The notes under the pieces: model-generated
What the model saw: only the letters and a program-made list of their open reading frames with translations
What the model was told of the DNA's origin: nothing
Databases searched by the model: none
Made by a program: the position numbers and the translations under genes
Shown here: positions 37,401-42,097 of the stretch, one piece after another
Layout: every line of letters begins with the position of its first letter
How positions within the stretch are numbered: the stretch's first letter is position 1
NCBI GenBank assembly: GCA_016713305.1
Contig: JADJPK010000031.1
Span: forward strand, 62,001-126,000
Direction: 5' to 3'
Length of the DNA stretch: 64,000 nt
Source of the DNA: Betaproteobacteria bacterium
GTDB lineage: Bacteria > Pseudomonadota > Gammaproteobacteria > Burkholderiales > Ga0077523

Positions 37401-38909
37401 TCCCCCCTTGGCGTCGGCCAGGGTGAGTCCGAACGCCGCTCCGGGAGCCACGGACGTGTCCAGTTCGAAGGCGACTTCCACGGCGGTCGCCGCATTCCCT
37501 GCCGCGTCCAGCGCCGTGAGCCGCAGCACGTGCGCGCCATCGGCGAGCTGTCCGCCTGCCACCGTGCCGAGCCGGGCGTGATCGAGGATGAAGCTTCCGT
37601 CCGCCGCCACCGCCTGGCTCACGTCCACCGCTGTGCCGCCGAAGCTGGCGAACAACCTCGCGGGTCCGCCGCGATCGGTCAACGTGCCGGCAATGGAGGC
37701 GTCGTTGGTGATGCCGTCGTCCGGGGACTCTCCTGTGTCAGTTTGCAGAGCCGCGACGATGACCGGCGCAACGCCATCAGGGGACTCGGTGAGGAACGCG
37801 GCCACGTTCGCCGTGGGCACGAGCACGCCTCCCACGCGGACTTGCGGAGGGAGCGTCGCCGCGACGATCCGGCTTCCCGTGACCGGCCCGCCCGCCAGGA
37901 ACTCCTGGATGCGGCTCGCGCCGGGAAATGCGTCGTCGCCATCGTCGAAAGCGCCGCTGACCGGATCGACCCCGACGCGGATCACGGTGTCACTCACCGC
38001 GCCGGTCACCCGGACCCGATTGAGGTTGCCCGGACCGAACGTGTCCGCGTCGCTGCCCGTCCCGCCGAAGGCGCCATTCGTTCCCAGCGTCGTACCGATG
38101 TAAAGATCGGCGGCGGAGAGATCGCCACCCACCGTGAGCTGCTGCAGCGCGGAGGCGGCGAGCGTTCCGCCGAAGTCTCCCTGCGTCGCGATGGACGTGA
38201 CCGCCGCGGCGAATGCGCCCAGCCATTCGTCGGACACGCTGCCAGCGCGCAGTGCGCCCGTCCTGCCCAGCACATTCCAGGTGCCGTCGAGGTCGCCGCT
38301 GATGGTCGCGTTGCTCAGCGTCAGTCCCGCGACCGCGCCGCGCAGGAGGAGCCCGCCGGAGAAATCGCCGGCGACCGTCAGTGTGCCTAGTGCGTCGGCG
38401 GTGACGTTGCCGCCGATCACTTCGGCCAACGTCAGATCCGCGATCGCGCCGGTGGCCTGCACACTCCCGGCCAGCATCCCGGCGCTTGCGGCCAGACGGC
38501 CCAGCGAGCCGCTCACGTCGATGGCGTCGATGACGAAGGCGCCGTCGCCGCCAGCGGCAGAGATGTCTACCCCGCTGTCGGCGGTCGTGCCGCGCAGCAG
38601 GAGGCGCAGACGGAGATTTCCGTCGTCGCCCTGCACTTGCTCCACCTCGCCTTCACCCGGTCCGGTCAGCAGCACTTCGACGACGGTGCCGTCCGTGTCG
38701 ACCACGGACAACGGCGCACCGGGAGCCAGATCCGCGCTCAGCAGCACGCGGGGTTCGAGGGATTCGAACGAAAGGCGTCGGGAACGCCGCGGGTCCGGCG
38801 CCGTGGGCGCCTGCGGCCGATCGAACGCTTCGTGCAGGCAGCGGATCAGGGAACGCATCCGCGCGCCGACGGGCGCACGGGTGACGTGACGGAGAGGACG
38901 GTCGGACAT
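25485..38909 (-). CDS. Giant LEPR-XLL protein with haloperoxidase-like and metalloprotease domains, 4474 residues
   Basis: Exported giant surface protein, probably an adhesin or matrix protein. Start at ATG 38909 is fixed by a TAG three bases upstream. Residues 48-61 (FESLEPRVLLSADL) are the LEPR-XLL motif of giant exported proteins. In order: bacterial Ig-like repeats (about 370-580 and 970-1150); a vanadium-haloperoxidase/PAP2-like domain (about 585-970) with HPEYPSGHSTF and SRVYGGIHYEF; more Ig-like and carbohydrate-binding-like segments; a zinc-metalloprotease motif HEAGHTLGLVH (about 2036); an aspartate-rich type-3 calcium repeat (DTDGDGLTDEIES, about 2440); an LVIVD-type propeller (about 2490-2800); then two sets of beta-helix-like repeats (about 3165-3713 and 3790-4336) similar to autotransporter passengers. 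The C-terminus RQALRLLRWLR is amphipathic. No frameshift over 13.4 kb. Export by type I secretion is plausible but unproven. Confidence 0.85.
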   Translation of the reverse strand: MSDRPLRHVTRAPVGARMRSLIRCLHEAFDRPQAPTAPDPRRSRRLSFESLEPRVLLSADLAPGAPLSVVDTDGTVVEVLLTGPGEGEVEQVQGDDGNLRLRLLLRGTTADSGVDISAAGGDGAFVIDAIDVSGSLGRLAASAGMLAGSVQATGAIADLTLAEVIGGNVTADALGTLTVAGDFSGGLLLRGAVAGLTLSNATISGDLDGTWNVLGRTGALRAGSVSDEWLGAFAAAVTSIATQGDFGGTLAASALQQLTVGGDLSAADLYIGTTLGTNGAFGGTGSDADTFGPGNLNRVRVTGAVSDTVIRVGVDPVSGAFDDGDDAFPGASRIQEFLAGGPVTGSRIVAATLPPQVRVGGVLVPTANVAAFLTESPDGVAPVIVAALQTDTGESPDDGITNDASIAGTLTDRGGPARLFASFGGTAVDVSQAVAADGSFILDHARLGTVAGGQLADGAHVLRLTALDAAGNAATAVEVAFELDTSVAPGAAFGLTLADAKGGDDGVAAAASVVLRGTVEAGAMVFTGPLRTRAGGDGTFVLPGVALALGENAIAVTVTDIAGNTQTLTRTLTRVAETSADAVLAWNAIALRAIQLDVTDPPVATRTLAMLSLAQYDALAAIEGSPAFLVRLSAAGADVTAALATAAHRILTHVYPAQKAVFDAALTAQLGDVPDGAAEDAGIALGIAVADAILAARADDGAGAFVEYTGSETPGLWRPTGPMFDVPDHPEWQDVTPFVLDTPGQFRPGPPPALDSAAYAASVNEIKALGRADNSTRTEDQTQIAHFWADGKGSFTPPGHWNAIAAQVAAAEGQSLTANARLFAQLNVALADAAIACWDAKYAYGLWRPETAIREADTDGNAATEADAAWQSLLITPAHPEYPSGHSTFSAAAAAILAATFGDDTAFSTTSETLPGVTRDFDSFTEAAQEAGRSRVYGGIHYEFTNQIGQALGRQVAEAVLERFATVEDAQGPTVAITGVAPVVAANPTFGGQVLDNLSGVAGAQWRIDNGTAQPLALDGLGRFSVTSALALDGSADGAHVFSVTATDLAGNVRTVETAWVLDTRAPVVTLNDLAEGSAVSAASRMAGSADGTGSAIVSLRYALGGQTERPLAFDIATGAFDEPLVLGDLAAGEHVLRVVATDAAGNDTVVERSVTLAARPLATITRATPDTGIDDVGVTFRPQITFSRAVDVSTLTAESFYATGPGGQKLAATIVPSKDASFAWLFFDAPMPGGAVITVHVNGDLIRAASDGSLLDADGNGQAGGGFTYRFTTASTASIPPTTVTGTDGTPVVIRTSLVGKVVDPGADLEPMTFDDMRRGPDGVIHTADDVFLNPIAHAKVWILGREDRFVYTDAQGNFELLDVPAGTVKLAIDGRTATNAPAGTFWPEMVMDLVLEAGAVNTAMGTMGSREERAANADRREVYLPRLPESILQDVSATQDTVIGVDAAAAPNLSEAQRAQLQLVVEAGSLVDEHGNVIDAGQVGISTVPPELVRDMLPPGVLQHTFDITIQAPGVAAFNTPLQLTMPNTFGAAPGEKVNFLSFDHTTGRLVIEGTATVSADGLTITTDPGQGITKPGWHGWTPRGSRLSAGLLPALLPGDFEGGMNLPPDDTDFSDGDGSDPRVLATFKAPERDPLLPEDQQPYLVITIEPDGNAGAYLKETAGSLLPITGGSIRLNAGDPRTYEFGVENLPLADVTAPSGGKGIASFATNVLFTNAFKIAKTLVEPGKGENGSTRSTTEEKTSHVGRYIDATDDRVDTTIRFSDTLADGSVSRTKNIQFVSGFASAPVSATLSGSSDFQESFSGGGVTLTFDPSAVHSAGASLQIVTPGSPGGAPNRTSIALNGVGTAPYQVAVDRSSLDTMLLSIFIEKTPVLNPLDDSVVPELETVAGRQQVINDVIARVGRYYAGFDGISVVGAQSPAISARTIAAYAKATNARPFNPSAAQTLGAAPLDLEIAPLVANVFQTNNGLSSAQRMFLMDSYINNEGAGHPGYLHHDAFAVYEALVNESPGNLLDTPSHDELVNALAENIAHEAGHTLGLVHANGIFPGDIMAQGTDPDGTKTFTNSTAATLRMALNLEYTTADANAALSLLVTRYKATGGQLQDNLPDDIPLPVPTPVAEVPVPLLQDTQDGAAVFGEIDLGALIADGPGGSATTRSFDLLNFGSQGLVVKSVRVVDGDGAVRLSGFAGGNVIAFGERQTFTLSFDPLAPVDLDARLIVETDGPAGTVEYRLSGSAQTSSGHAALEARNNAAGGLAVGSVLEQAQAYVLENRGATPLTITGLRTIEGGGQFSLTGLPANLATTPLQLAAGASLDIGLRYTASKAGLERGVFELTTNDPLHPLLRLTVSGTGIAAGELVDWGSDHVMLQTGADGAGVVRLVSEDDGGFEFFGPADGRYTVLIFDPATGLVARGQGTTPASGGQKDITGSLVFRGSQGTDTDGDGLTDEIESILGLAPGNTDSDRDGIDDFRELALGLDPLDGRVARTGVIGSLALPGEAKAVELAGPLDGGTGQTVFVATGTHGLAIATVSPDNVATLVGQIDLPGDAVDVSIDAALGVAAIASGSGGLHRVDISDISAPRLLETHAINASQVEVHQGVIYAAVGTELRAYDLLTGEKVAAVVTSSRIAALEREGDTLFTLDATRALTAYDIGDGTFDRRGSISIPGSPASLFVGGGVAYVGAAPDARSQGFSTVDVSNPSAMVLISGADDPTVVTGTLAANGSGLLISGGRIAGPSGLIQAVDVMNVRDLSDTQTRIARFALGDAPADIAIGGGLAFIAAGRSDLQIVSYLGSDMQGLAPVLSADGAALDVDPLADGIQVQEGSTVQLPVTVTDDQQVASVELLLNGLAVRTDTGFPFELSAQLPTLAANGGRTTVTLQVRATDTGGNVGLAPPVTVTLVPDTLGPTLVESSIEEGDEKSRSLRSITLLFSEALDAASVNGATVRLIGPDGNAVPDPQVQFRQQGREVQLTWAPLPAVGSYRFVLEAGAITDRAGNPLGTAAVETAFTVQNYSTEWIGPAGGFWDVAANWSEGTVPTADDDVFVGGLPEGAGITFRTGTVTVATLTGEARLLVTGGALTVAGELRLDDGLRITGGAFNAPTGGNVDGLLELAGGTLTVDGSLDVQSLALSGGTLTGSGSINVAADSTWTGGAVTGTGTLSFLGDLSISGAASKVLAGGRVVNTLGTTTWAGATTANTNDFFTGPATIHNAGTWIDANVATTIVRDWYAGDAATFDNTGTYRKTGAGTSTLQMKFDTRGTIRVEAGVLSLDSGGVSGAEGAIDIAAGAMLRFGGGEFHLEDAVVTGPGTLQVAGTFNTTTSVIHTGTTTLAGQLSLVGGTLFANGVLNAASYAQSANYAFLDGTGVVDVAGAATWSDGNMQGTGTIRFRGDLAISGAGDKAVSGGRIIETFGTTTWRGATVANTNDFYTGPGTINNAGTWIDDNAFDTIVRDWYAGEPLVFNNSGTYRKLGGSTSTLQIAFRNTGRIEVEGGILSLQSGGGTTGEGAIDIDAGATLCLSGGEHRLEGTPVSGTGRLEVAGTFNTTTNVIHTGTTVFAGQLSLIGGTLTANGTLEVGTYLQTANYAFLEGSGVVDVAGAATWSDGNMDGTGTIHFRGDLAISGAGDKALTGGRSVHAYGTTTWRGATGANNNDFYTGPATFTNHGTFVDDNAFNTIVRDWFAGDPARFVNLGTYRKTSATVSRLEWVFDNRGTMDLDAGTLLLVRGGANSGGIDLASGAVLQLASGDVGWNEGTAVSGAGRLLLSGAELTVNAGIELAHIDLAGGTLTGNATVTLTGTGSTWTSGFMTGGGTTRILADADLTLSGGNRKYLGARILDLQGTLVESSTGDLLDLEGAATLNLSGLLDIRGDTAWQDYSSASGSLALTVADAGVIRKSAGAGQFEFLHTTLNQSGRVEVQSGTIGLGGASSSDGEYVTETGTEIAFLYGTHVWNEGVTVTGDGIIALRNLTGSLAATLDVAAARIDVPRLDLRVLATLTGTGTVALTGTESEWTGGFMTGGGTTRIEAGAVLTVSGPARKYLGNRTIDVQGTLVESSSGDLLDLEGAATLNIAGTMDIRVDTAWQDYSSGPGTLVVNNTGSLLKSAGTGQFEFLHTALNNTGLVHAKAGQLAFGGDGGVSIGEFRADSGTDIAFLYGTQTWNDGAKATGAGTLSLRNLSGSLGGTLSVNGTTVTAERLNLGPLGTLTGTGLFTITGTGSRWTAGFMTGGGTTRIDTGADLTLAGGSRKFLGTRTLDVRGTLVEESTGDLLDLEGAATLNVSGTFDIRGDTAWQHFTSAPGTLTIGNTGVIRKSAGTGTFEILNSTLTNTGTVEVTSGTLRFSAPVVQNGQVTVGAGATLILGAQTILGPFPTPPAPPAPLAAPETTMQMAAAPDPAAMVAAGQATAVPETAARPLVPQVARPSTSLGTSATRAAAEDETPASVGVRLNSLLSGNSAVDWRKDFRQALRLLRWLR
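25900..27540 (-). repeat. Three tandem coding repeats of about 625 bp in the giant gene
   Basis: Units of about 208 residues containing FMTGGGTTRI, RKYLG.R, LVESSTGDLLDLEGAATLN and FEFLHTTLN, with repeat landmarks at about 27468, 26842 and 26218. They code for beta-helix-like stacks near the C-terminus and are diverged, so they are functional repeats rather than a fresh duplication. Confidence 0.75.
27770..29415 (-). repeat. Tandem coding repeats of about 678 bp in the giant gene
   Basis: Two full units and one partial unit, about 226 residues each, with landmarks GDLAISGAGDK, TTTWRGAT.AN.NDFYTGP and NTIVRDWYAGD. Landmarks fall at about 29392, 28713 and 28035. Some stretches are nearly identical at DNA level (for example around 28035 and 28713), which could promote slippage or recombination. 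Confidence 0.8.
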
Positions 38910-39578
38910 GGTCTACCCCCGGAGCAGGAGGGCGGCGCGCGGCCGCCGGCAGTCGAAAGCACGAGTTGGGCGGATGGCGTTCAGCCACCCGCGCAGCGGT
39001 CAGGCGCGTGCGTGCTTGCGGCGTCGTCTTCGGCTGGGGTGCAGGTCTGCGCGGCGGCAGCGATACGGCGAATCAGGGCGCGGCATGAAGGTCTCCTGTC
39101 GGATGTGACAGTAAGTGATTGTTGTTTTCGATATGGCCGGTCCGAGCGATGCGGATCGGAGACTGCGCTTCATCCACCCGTAGGCGCCGCCACGTCTTGA
39201 GCCCTCGGATGGGAGCGGCTCGTTGCGTCGCGAGTTGATACGGGCCGCGCCGGCCGCTCATGCATTCCGCATCGCGCTCCGGCCAGGGGCAGGTGTGGTC
39301 GATTGTAGCCGAGCGTTCCGGACGGACGCATCGGGAAAATGAGTTGACGGAGGCAGCAGGGGTGGAAAGCCACGAACCCGCATCGATCGATGGCTGGGAG
39401 CGACGCGGCAGACCTCGGCACTGCAACCGCGCCTACGGCACAGGAACCCCCGTGCGCATGAATACCGGACCCTATCCCGGCCCTCCGAATCCGACAGAGG
39501 ACGACGGCACACCGCGCCTGAAGCCAGCGCGCGTAGCGGCGTTGCCGCCGCGCCGGACCGAACCCCGGATCGGTCCTC
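38910..39578. other. Upstream region of the giant gene
   Basis: 669 bp without a gene I would defend. A 27-codon minus-strand frame starting MPRPDSPYRCRRADLHPSRR (ATG at about 39085) has AGGAGACC upstream but an arginine-rich, non-typical composition. An AT-richer patch at about 39110-39135 (AGTAAGTGATTGTTGTTTTC on the plus strand) is the likeliest promoter region for the giant gene. Confidence 0.35.
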
Positions 39579-40454
39579 TCAGGTCTGCCGCCGTGAGAGC
39601 GCGGCGCTCTTCCCCAGGAGAAGAAGGCCGCCGGCGATCAGCAATGCCCAGGTCTGGGGTTCGGGGACTGGCGGGGGGACTTCCGTCAACAGCACGCCGG
39701 AGTCGGACGTGTAGGCAAGGCCTGACGGCAGATCGAGGGTAATGGCGGACGTGTTGCTGAAGTCCACTTCGGCATGGCCCTGGGAATACAGTTGCAGCGT
39801 GTACGAGAGGCTGAAGGACCGGTGAGATGCGCTGATCTCGAACGGCAGCGCGTAGGTTTCGTCGAGGGAAGCGCTCTTGGCGGTGTCCCCGGCCTGCACG
39901 AGCACGGTGCCAGTGTTGAAGTCTGCCCGCGATGCGAGCAGACCTGTCGCCACGTCGTGCACGAACAGGCTGCCGCTCACATAGGCCTGTCCGTTGAAGG
40001 GGCCGCCGTGAGGGAACACGTCCACGTTGCCATGGACCTTGAAGTGCACCGTGCCCGTGACGGAGCCTGCGATGTCTCCGGTCACCGTGAATACATCGTC
40101 CGCATAGATGGAGGCCCGTGCGACATCCAGGCCGCTGGGTGAACCGTTGCTGGTGGTGACCGCGTGCGCCCGTCCCAGACCGGTCGCCCAGGAGAAGCTG
40201 GCGGAGACCGCGTTCGGAGCGTCGATCGACGTCGACGCGGCGGCAGGTCCGCGGTCGTTGTCCTCCACCTTGTCGGTCCCGTTCCCGGACCAGGCGTCGC
40301 TGAAGATCCGCACATCGCTCGCCTGCACGGTGGAGATCCCCCACAGCAGACACACGGCGGCGCAGGTGCCGCTCAATCGGCGGGTCCGGCTGCGCGACTT
40401 CTGTACGTGTTCAGCGATGGCGCCTCCCGGTTGCAGTGACAGGAACGCATTCAT
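39579..40454 (-). CDS. PEP-CTERM sorting-domain protein 2
   Basis: 291 residues from ATG 40454 with AAAAGGAGA upstream; the frame is open further 5' but without a better start. A leader with a basic region and one hydrophobic helix (LSGTCAAVCLLWGISTVQAS, about residues 28-46) precedes a beta-rich domain (VTGTVHFKVHGNVDVFPHGG, FEISASHRSFSLSYTLQLYS). The C-terminus VPEPQTWALLIAGGLLLLGK plus LSRRQT is a complete PEP-CTERM signal. It is upstream of the giant gene on the same strand, separated by 669 bp. Confidence 0.88.
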   Translation of the reverse strand: MNAFLSLQPGGAIAEHVQKSRSRTRRLSGTCAAVCLLWGISTVQASDVRIFSDAWSGNGTDKVEDNDRGPAAASTSIDAPNAVSASFSWATGLGRAHAVTTSNGSPSGLDVARASIYADDVFTVTGDIAGSVTGTVHFKVHGNVDVFPHGGPFNGQAYVSGSLFVHDVATGLLASRADFNTGTVLVQAGDTAKSASLDETYALPFEISASHRSFSLSYTLQLYSQGHAEVDFSNTSAITLDLPSGLAYTSDSGVLLTEVPPPVPEPQTWALLIAGGLLLLGKSAALSRRQT

Positions 40455-40960
40455 GACAGTCTCCTTTTGAACCGCTCCAAGCGGCTTTCGTGATAGCAAA
40501 GGTAAGCCCTCCCCTCTTACCGATCGGTTACCGATGGGAAAGATTCGGCGGTACGCAACCAACAAGTTCGTTGACCATTTTCGACGAACCAGCCCTCCTG
40601 ATTCGGTAGAACCACGCGCATTCCGGACAATACGCGGCCGGTGATTCTTCGGGTCTTGGCAGCGAGAATGGCCTGACAGACCACAGACAACTGCCCGAGG
40701 GAGATCGGTCAGCAATTTCGTCCGACGTTCGGCACGCTGTCCACGCGCCCTCCACACGACTCGCAGCAGAATCCGCCGGACCTGTCACCGAATGGCCGGG
40801 CTGGTTGTTCGCGCCCGATTCTTCCGGCGCCCGCCCTCGCTGCCCGGCATACATGACCGCCAGGTCCGCTGAGCTACCATCGCGCATCCCGCCCGAGAAG
40901 CCGCGTCGAGCCCGAACCGAAGCGCATCCGGGCCGGGAAACGCCACGGAGAACAGCCCCC
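40455..40960. other. Divergent intergenic region
   Basis: 506 bp between the minus-strand PEP-CTERM gene and the plus-strand SbcD-like gene, so it should hold promoters for both. The stretch at about 40505-40570 is AT-richer. Frames reaching back from the SbcD-like gene to 40805 are open but lack family sequence. Confidence 0.4.
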
Positions 40961-42097
40961 TTGCCCCGCTTCCTGCACACGGCCGACTGGCAGATCGGCC
41001 GGCGCTACAGCCAGTTTCCCGACGAGGACGCCGTGCCTCTGGCCGAGGCACGCCTGGCGGCCGTGGAGACGATCGCGAAGCTCGCGGCGGAACATGGCGT
41101 GGATGCCGTGCTCGTGGCCGGCGACGTGTTCGACGCGCAGACGGTCTCGGACCGCACCGTGCGCCGGCTCTTTGCCGCGCTGGCGGCGTACGCGGGACCC
41201 TGGGTGATGATCCCCGGCAACCACGATGCGGCACTCACGGAAAGCGTGTGGTCGCGCGCCCATCGGCTGGGCGCCGTACCGCCGAACGTGCATGCGGCGC
41301 TCAAGCCGGGCATCGTCGACTTCGAGGCACAAGGCTTCGCCGTGCTCGCCGCCCCGCTCACGCAACGGCACACGCACGACGATCTCACGGCGTGGTTCGA
41401 TACCGCCGAAACACCCTCGGGCAGGGTTCGCGTTGGCCTCGCCCACGGCAGCGTGGAGGGCGTGCTGGCCGAGGACATCGACTCCCCCAACCCCATCGCG
41501 GCCGGCCGCGCCGTCTCCGCGCGTCTGGATTACCTCGCGCTGGGCGACTGGCACGGGTGCAAGCGCATCGACGAGCGCACGTGGTACAGCGGCACGCCCG
41601 AGCCCGATCGCTTCAAGGACAACGAGCCCGGGTTCGCCCTGCGGGTGGAGGTCGACGGTCCGGGCGCGATCCCGCGGATCACCCGCCTGGAAACGGCGCG
41701 GCACGCGTGGGGAAACTGGAGTCACGCGATCGGCGTCCCCAGCGACGTGGATGCGCTCTGCGCCCGCCTTTCCGGCGTCAGCGCCCGTGACGTGCTGGAC
41801 ATCCGCGTGGAGGGGCGCGTGGATCTGGATGCGCTCGCCCGTGTCAGCGAAGCGCTCGACCGTGCCGTGGCGGTCGCCCGCGCGCTGAACGCGGATCTCT
41901 CTCTGCTGCGTCTGCAGCCCACGCCGGAGGACATCGCCCGCCTGAACGCCGACGGCTACGTCGGGGACACCCTGGCCGAGCTGCGTTCGCTGCAGGAAGG
42001 AAGCGATGCGGCTGTCGACCCCGCCGTGGCCGACCGCGCACTGATGCTGCTGGCCGGCATGCTGCTGGAACGTCACGACGGCGCGGCGGACGCATGA
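40961..42097 (+). CDS. SbcD/Mre11-like DNA exonuclease subunit
   Basis: 378-residue calcineurin-like metallophosphoesterase, nuclease partner of the ATPase encoded next. A TTG start at 40961 is preferred because the family begins directly with PRFLHTADWQIGRRY and a GGAG lies about 11 bases upstream; an in-frame ATG at 40853 would add 36 unlikely residues. Metal motifs: TADWQIG (residues 7-13; the usual His of D-x-H is Gln here, as in one bacterial branch), VAGDVFD (52-58), IPGNHD (84-89), GLAHGSVE and LALGDWHGCK. The C-terminal capping part is short compared with E. coli SbcD. It overlaps the next gene by 4 bp (ATGA), implying a complex. Confidence 0.85.
   Translation: MPRFLHTADWQIGRRYSQFPDEDAVPLAEARLAAVETIAKLAAEHGVDAVLVAGDVFDAQTVSDRTVRRLFAALAAYAGPWVMIPGNHDAALTESVWSRAHRLGAVPPNVHAALKPGIVDFEAQGFAVLAAPLTQRHTHDDLTAWFDTAETPSGRVRVGLAHGSVEGVLAEDIDSPNPIAAGRAVSARLDYLALGDWHGCKRIDERTWYSGTPEPDRFKDNEPGFALRVEVDGPGAIPRITRLETARHAWGNWSHAIGVPSDVDALCARLSGVSARDVLDIRVEGRVDLDALARVSEALDRAVAVARALNADLSLLRLQPTPEDIARLNADGYVGDTLAELRSLQEGSDAAVDPAVADRALMLLAGMLLERHDGAADA

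Noticed and set aside
26028..38390. A 4120-residue open frame on the plus strand opposite the first giant gene.
   Set aside because: It is an antisense shadow of a GC-rich gene: histidine/arginine-rich, no domain sequence, while the minus frame has clear domains.
38983..39085. A 27-codon minus-strand frame with a good ribosome site upstream of the giant gene.
   Set aside because: Arginine-rich composition and lack of any other support; noted only as part of the intergenic entry.
39260..39742. A 160-codon plus-strand frame.
   Set aside because: It is rich in Arg/Gly/Pro without motifs and overlaps the end of the PEP-CTERM gene on the other strand.
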